From Begonia masoniana (taxonomy: Eukaryota; Streptophyta; Magnoliopsida; Cucurbitales; Begoniaceae), in contig CM039514.1 in assembly GCA_022432975.1 (NCBI GenBank), positions 11,284,668 to 11,348,667 on the forward strand: DNA of 64,000 bases. Direction: 5' to 3'. Of this stretch, positions 59,082 to 64,000 are shown in pieces. Position 1 is the first letter of the stretch. Every line of letters starts with the position of its first letter. The position numbers were made by a program, and so were the translations under genes. Below the pieces are notes generated by a model that was not told the origin of the DNA, made no database searches, and was given only the letters and a program-made list of their open reading frames with translations.

Positions 59082-59738
59082 CCACAACTCTAAAGGTGTC
59101 TTGGGAGTAGACTTAGATGGAACCACATTCAAAATGTAAGTCGCTGTCTGAATGGCATATCCCCAAAATGATTTTGGAAGTACAGAGTAACTCATCATGG
59201 ATCGAGTCATGTTAAGTAAAGTCTTATTTCTCCTCTCAGCAACACCATTTTGCTGAGGAGTGCCCGGTGTTGTTAGCTGAGATATAATCCCATGTTCTAA
59301 CAAGTAATCCTTGAATTGATAATCAAGGTATTCACCTCCTCGATCTGATCGAAGACACTTGACCGTTTTACCTAATTGTTTTTCAACTTTAGCTTTAAAC
59401 TCAAGAAACTTTCCAAAAGTTTCTGATTTAAATTGAATTAGATAAGTATAACCATATCTTGAGTAATCATCAACAAAAGTGATAAAGTACTCATAACCAC
59501 CTCTTGCTCGAGTAGTCATTGGGCCACACACATCTGAATGTATGAGTTCAAGTGGCTCTTGGGCCCTTTGACCCTTAGCAGAAAAAGGTCTCTTGGTCAT
59601 TTTTCCCTCTAGACATGATTCACAGACCGGCAGAAATCCAACATTTAGATTTCTTAAAGGGCCTTCCTTTACAAGTCTATTAATTCTATCTAGATTAATA
59701 TGACCTAGACGAAGGTGCCAAAGATGTGTTATTGTCAT
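59082..59738 (-). pseudogene. Copia D: GAG-pre-integrase and integrase core
   Basis: The minus strand reads HLWHLRLGHINLDRINRL, with H-H and then CESCLEGK forming the HHCC zinc site of GAG-pre-integrase. The core follows: HSDVCGPM and TFVDDYSRYGYTY (first Asp), LRSDRGGEY (second Asp), and GTPQQNGVAERRNKTLL (Glu). Stretch KTPLELW marks the place where solo LTR F entered. The frame is offset by one base from the upstream gag-protease frame near 59735, so the polyprotein is broken there as well. Confidence 0.93.
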
Positions 59739-60615
59739 GAGAAATTTTAAGCTTTTTGGACTTAGGCAATTCCACTTTAAACATTTCAGTATTCAACAGT
59801 GTTTTATTGGTGGGCTTTATCATATAAAGTCCATTTTCAATAAAACCAGAACAAATATCTAAACCATTTCTAGAAATAACAACAATATTATTATTAAAAG
59901 AAATTGAGTAACATTGTTCAAATAAGAGAGAAACTGAAATGAGGTTTCTAGTAAACCCCGGTACAAAATAAACATTATTCAGTAATAAAAATTTATTTTG
60001 AAAATGTAATTTAGTTTCTCCCACTGCTGAAGCTGAAACAAGTGCCCCATTGCCCACTCTCATAGTGAACTCCCCATCAGCTAGCTTCCGATAGGAATTA
60101 AGCATCTGTAAAGAACAACAAACATGATTAGTCGCACCTGAATCGATTATCCAGGGTGATAAATCATTTTCAACTAAACAAGATTCAATAACAAGTAAAT
60201 CATATTTACCTGTCTTCTTTTGTTTTAGCTCATCGAGATACTTTTTACAGTTTCTCTTCCAATGGCCATCAACTCCACAATGGAAACATTTTCCTTTGGG
60301 CTTTTTCTGGCTTGGGCTATTCTTGTTTTCTTTATTTGACTTGTTCTTTTTGTTGGGGTTGTCCTTCCTACCCCCTGCTTGAAATGCTCCTTGACCCCTA
60401 GCCTTCTTTTGAAATTTCTTCCTCTTTTTAAGGGAATAATGAGAAGAGGAAGGTTTAACAACATTAATCTCTCCTCTTTTCTCAATAGAAGAAATGGACT
60501 CATAGGTCGTAAGCTCGTTGAGCAACTGAGTCATATCATAACTCAGTTTGTTCATGAAGTAGTTGCTCTTGAACTGTAAGAATTGTGGGCTTAAACTTTC
60601 TAAAATCATGCCCAC
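59695..60615 (-). pseudogene. Copia D: gag C-terminus, zinc knuckle and protease
   Basis: A lysine-rich segment precedes the knuckle CFHCGVDGHWKRNC (CX2CX4HX4C). The protease signature WIIDSGATNHVC follows, then GNGALVSASAVGE and LLLNNVYFVPGF, typical of copia protease. It is in the same frame as the gag start, separated only by a TAA at 60618-60616, and loses frame at about 59735. Confidence 0.92.
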
Positions 60616-61077
60616 TTAGGTAGCATCATCAATATGGGCCCCATTTATCTCAGCTTCATGAATTGTGCTGATCATCATCAACACATGTTCTCGAACAGAG
60701 GTACCAGCTCGCATCTTGCTATTCATGACCTTCTTGATAGCTTCATGACGAGCTTGGTCAGATGGTTGACCAAACATGTTTTGAAGAGACTCCATTATCT
60801 CATAAGCAGTCTCTGTGTTCTCAAACTTTGTGTTGAGAACATCAGTCATTGAAGCAAGTAAATAACAACGAGCTTTGTCATTTACTCGTTTCCATGTTTC
60901 ATACGGTTCTTTCTCCTCTTTCGTTGCATTTTCAGTAGGGACTAGAGGACACTCCTCGGTCAGAACAAACTTCAGGTTGTCATGCACAAGAATCATATTC
61001 ATGTTCTTTTTCCAGTTGACGAAATTATCGCCAGTCAACTTTTCAGTCGCGAGTAAATTAATCATAAAAGAAGACAT
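60616..61077 (-). pseudogene. Copia D: gag N-terminal part
   Basis: The start is chosen at the Met of MSSFMINLLATEKLTGDNFV (61077); the frame is open a further 26 codons upstream, but those lie in the leader and look non-coding. Copia gag blocks seen: NFVNWKKNMNMIL, then YLLASMTDVL, ETAYEIMESLQNMFG and SVREHVLMMI. It would form the particle shell. The stop at 60618-60616 (TAA) falls in mid-gag, where a CAA would keep the frame open into the zinc-knuckle part. Confidence 0.9.
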
Positions 61078-61155
61078 TATGCTGTAATGAATAAATAAAT
61101 AAAGATTAATATCATGCTTAAAATTCATAACATATGGCATGATAAAATGATGCAT

Positions 61156-62338
61156 GAGTATGTTAAATCACTAAATGAAATACAAATGCTTTTATAGCCT
61201 CGATACATAATATTTCTCCTTTGGGTAAAAATATTATCTATTAATAAATTTATTTTAAAATATCTCATATTTTCAAAATTTATTAACTATCAATTTATTT
61301 AGTCAAAACGTGAATAACACTTTTAATCACATTTTTATGAGTGTATACCATCGTTTTAGTCTAATAAAATTTAACTTATAATTGTCGCCTTAGGGACAAA
61401 CACTCATAAAATAAATTTTATAAAGCCTATCTCTAGGAGATCAACCTTGGTATTGATTTAAGTGAATACTCTCCTTAGGGAGGACGATAACAAAGTCGTC
61501 TCGGAGCCCCACTCAAATTTCACGTTGTTGATCAACGATGGAGACCATGGGAAGTTACGCCTAACTCCCCGCTCCCACTCTTTCATTTAGAATCATAGTG
61601 ATTTATGGAATATCTTATATTCCATTAAGTTTTAATAAATTAATCAAATTAATTTCTTCTAAATAAACAATTTATTTAGAAATGATAAAATAGTATAAAT
61701 TTTAACAATTAAAATTTCATACTACTTTCTTTTCTCACATAATTCATAAATTTAGTTTTAATCAAATTAAAACCATTTAATTTAATAAACTGATTTATTA
61801 AAAAAAAATAAAGTTTAAAAATCATACATTTAAATGCATGTCAATGTGAGAAAACTATAAAACATGAGTAGGCTCTACATGCAAATTCTATATGACGTGC
61901 GAATGCATGATAATAAAAAAATATATCAAACACAAAAGTAAATGAAATAATGACCGGGTCGATTTGGGTATTTCTAAAATTACATGTAACAAATAAATCT
62001 TGGTAGAGCACCTTCATCCAATGATTATTTTAGCCTCCATCTTTATGTGTCATACAACATGGTGTCAACATACGCACCGTAGACACGAACCCACCGATCT
62101 TTGATCTCCACCATTATTACATAAATAATCATTTACCTAAGACAAATTGGGTTTACAAAAATAAAAATAAATCCTAACCCAAATCGGCCACATGAAATTA
62201 TGATCATTATTTCAATCATGCAATTCATTCATTCAACATTTGAAAATATATAATATTTAAAAATGCATGAGCCTACTCATTATCACATATCATGATTTTC
62301 ATAAAATCACATTATTAATATATCATAAAAGTATTGAC
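61156..62338 (-). other. Untranslated leader of copia D
   Basis: AT-rich, about 1.2 kb between primer site and gag, with no coding sequence. A denser segment (61440-61590) with GGGAGGACGATAAC and AAGTTACGCC may hold the packaging region, but nothing specific can be shown. Confidence 0.6.
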
Positions 62339-62350
62339 GCTCTGATACCA
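62339..62350 (-). promoter_or_regulatory. Primer binding site of copia D
   Basis: On the minus strand TGGTATCAGAGC, two bases from the 5' LTR end. Initiator Met tRNA type, exact. Confidence 0.93.
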
Positions 62351-62352
62351 AT

Positions 62353-63775
62353 TGTTGGAATTTAAGTTCCCTCACACGGCGGAATTAATGGTGTTCATAA
62401 CACTCATACGTGCGCAACTTAAAAATTATGAAAAACAATTTTTTCATCATAATTATAGGATCGTCATTTATGATATATAAATAATTATATGCAATAAACA
62501 AATAATTTAGATTTAAAGAAATTACCTTTGAAGAACAATTTCTTAATATCCAAGAGCCTTCGATCTTCTTTATCAATCCTCCTCACCTCGAATAAGGACG
62601 TGTGGGCGTGATGAACATAAAAAGATCACATTCAATTTTGTGATAGATCGTTTTCTCAACACATGAGACGATCTATATGGATATAGAGAACAATTCTCTA
62701 AACCACCACGGAAATGCTCTTAAAATAGATTGTTTCTCAAAATGAATTCTTTCACACTATATCAAACAAATGAGGTCTTAACCTCTATTTATAGTGTAAG
62801 AATTTTGCAACAATTATCATAACATTTAAAACAATTGTTACAAAATTTAATTTACCATTAAGTTAGAATTGATTTCTTAATAACATTTATAACAAAAGAT
62901 GTTAAAGATGTTATGGAAATCAAAACAACTTCTCATCATGACCTTACACTTGGCACCATGATTTGACAAAATTCATTTTAAAAAACTATTTTCAAAAACA
63001 ACTTTATGTTTGTTAATCAATTGAACAATTCAATTATTTTATTTAATGAAAACATAACAAACATATTAATTATGACAACTTTTGTCATGTGTCTTATAAG
63101 TTGATTATTCAACTATTTCATCTAATGAAATATAATAAACTTATTATTGAGTGTATTAAATAATTAACTCATAGTTAATTATTTAATCTTCTTTGTTCAT
63201 TTTTCTATTATTCGAATAATGATAGAAGGTGACAAAGGGACCGATGGACCTATAATTTTAAGCTTCAATAATTTTTTCGTTAATTAATATAAACTCTTTA
63301 TATCAATTAACGTAATTATTAACTCTAAAGTAAGTCCACTAAATACTTAGAGTTGCACTCTTAAAATTATAGATTATGTTTTACTCAAAGTAATGTCCAT
63401 TGATATAGTCATTACATATGTACTAACCCTCCATTTAGATTCGTAATAGAGCTAGGTTTATAATCCGTTAACCTCTCATATTACATCTTTATCCTTAACT
63501 ACCATTAGTCCTTGATTGAATAATTAATTCATAACGATTTATGAATTTGCGCGCTAATTATTCGATCTTTTAACTAACAAAAAAGGAATCCAATAAAATG
63601 GATTTCATTGTATCGATATTAACATTCCCAGCTATTCATCTTAATTTATTCCCAATATACGAGGTGTGTGAATTGTAACTCATACAAAACTTTACCAAGT
63701 AAATTAAAGAATAAATTAAAATAAAATAGGAGTTTGTTAAATACAATGAATTAAGATTACACACATATGACCATC
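62353..63775 (-). repeat. 5' LTR of copia D, truncated in the window by LTR G
   Basis: Matches 50721-52144 with only scattered substitutions and one single-base indel (a G run near 51955/63587). It stops after ACCATC, where G begins, while the left LTR continues ATTATGATAAAG. Confidence 0.93.
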
Positions 63776-64000
63776 TGTAACGCCCGGCATTTTTGGCCTG
63801 GGAAATTATCCCTTAAATTATCGAACGGGATTAATTTTACATTAATAATGTATGTTTTGGTGAAATTGTATGAATGTTTAGTGGAAAACCAAATTATGTT
63901 CAACCGAAACAAAACTATTTGGTTAGAAATCAATGGAAGGGTAAATTGGACAGAAATTAAGGTTCGTGGGAGTAAGCTAATGGATGATTGCCAAGTGGCA
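63776..64000 (+). mobile_element. LTR G of the gypsy A family, enters and leaves the window
   Basis: Starts TGTAACGCCCGGCATTTTTG and follows the A and C LTRs: GGGATTAATTTTACATTAAT, AACCAAATTATG, and AAGCTAATGG...GCCAAGTGGC. It is inserted in the 5' LTR of copia D. Its right end is outside the window, so solo LTR versus full element is open. Confidence 0.85.

Larger units (their letters stand above)
50721..63775 (-). mobile_element. Ty1/copia retrotransposon D, nearly whole, itself hit by E, F and G
   Basis: The left (3') LTR starts TGTTGGAATTTAAG at 50721 and ends ATTCCCAACA at 54784; the right (5') LTR starts at 62353. PBS is at 62339-62350 and a polypurine tract (GGCAAGTGGGAG on the minus strand) is next to the left LTR. 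Gene order on the minus strand is gag, protease, integrase, RT, RNase H, which defines Ty1/copia. The two LTRs are very similar over about 1.42 kb, so this is a young insertion. Its right LTR is cut at 63775 by LTR G, so its own TSD cannot be tested. Confidence 0.95.

Overview
This is repeat-dominated nuclear DNA from a flowering plant. The evidence is Ty3/gypsy chromovirus-like and Ty1/copia retrotransposons with initiator-Met-tRNA primer sites, a MULE transposase with a SWIM motif, a hAT C-terminus, a Cassandra-type TRIM whose LTRs carry 5S-rRNA-like sequence, and one plant-style F-box/LRR pseudogene. I see no intact host gene, rRNA operon, tRNA or CRISPR. The species cannot be told from the sequence. 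The texture (nested elements, solo LTRs, satellites, a 100-N gap) fits pericentromeric or other heterochromatin.

Layout. 1-2.9 kb: degraded sequence bounded by a 38-bp inverted repeat, holding a minus-strand plant-transposon gene relic. 3.0-5.5 kb: a promoter-like block with dyads, a 998-bp ATTTT microsatellite and a 162-bp tandem duplication. 5.5-28.6 kb: one old MULE-like element whose long inverted ends (5.5-5.9 kb; pieces at 15.77-16.0, 25.84 and 28.28-28.56 kb) and degenerate transposase were split by three LTR insertions: gypsy A (7103-14646, TSD TCTCG), gypsy B on the minus strand (15996-25832, TSD CTTTC) and solo LTR C (25850-28277). 29.07-34.35 kb: an LTR-like sequence carrying a 25/26-bp array and a nearly uniform 61-bp array that runs into the gap. 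34.67-35.65 kb: a complete Cassandra TRIM (TSD ATTTT). 36.1-37.6 kb: a hAT relic, followed by a MITE-like sequence. 39.38-41.84 kb: a non-coding LTR element (TSD TCATT). 43.3-44.5 kb: F-box/LRR pseudogene, minus strand.

45.5-64.0 kb is a Russian-doll nest. Copia K (3' end only) is broken by LTR J; J by LTR I; I by solo LTR H and by copia D; and D by solo LTRs E and F and by gypsy LTR G, which runs off the window. H, E and F have clean 5-bp target duplications (AGTGA, TTATT, CCACA). H, E, F, I and probably J belong to one about 2.2-kb LTR family.

Functionally nothing here forms a pathway. Gypsy B and copia D are the best preserved coding elements; B keeps a single reading frame of 1,498 codons broken only by stop codons. 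The most interesting structural theme is that the long LTRs generate tandem repeats (24, 46, 50, 97 and about 111 bp units). The 61-bp satellite looks like an amplified piece of this LTR family.
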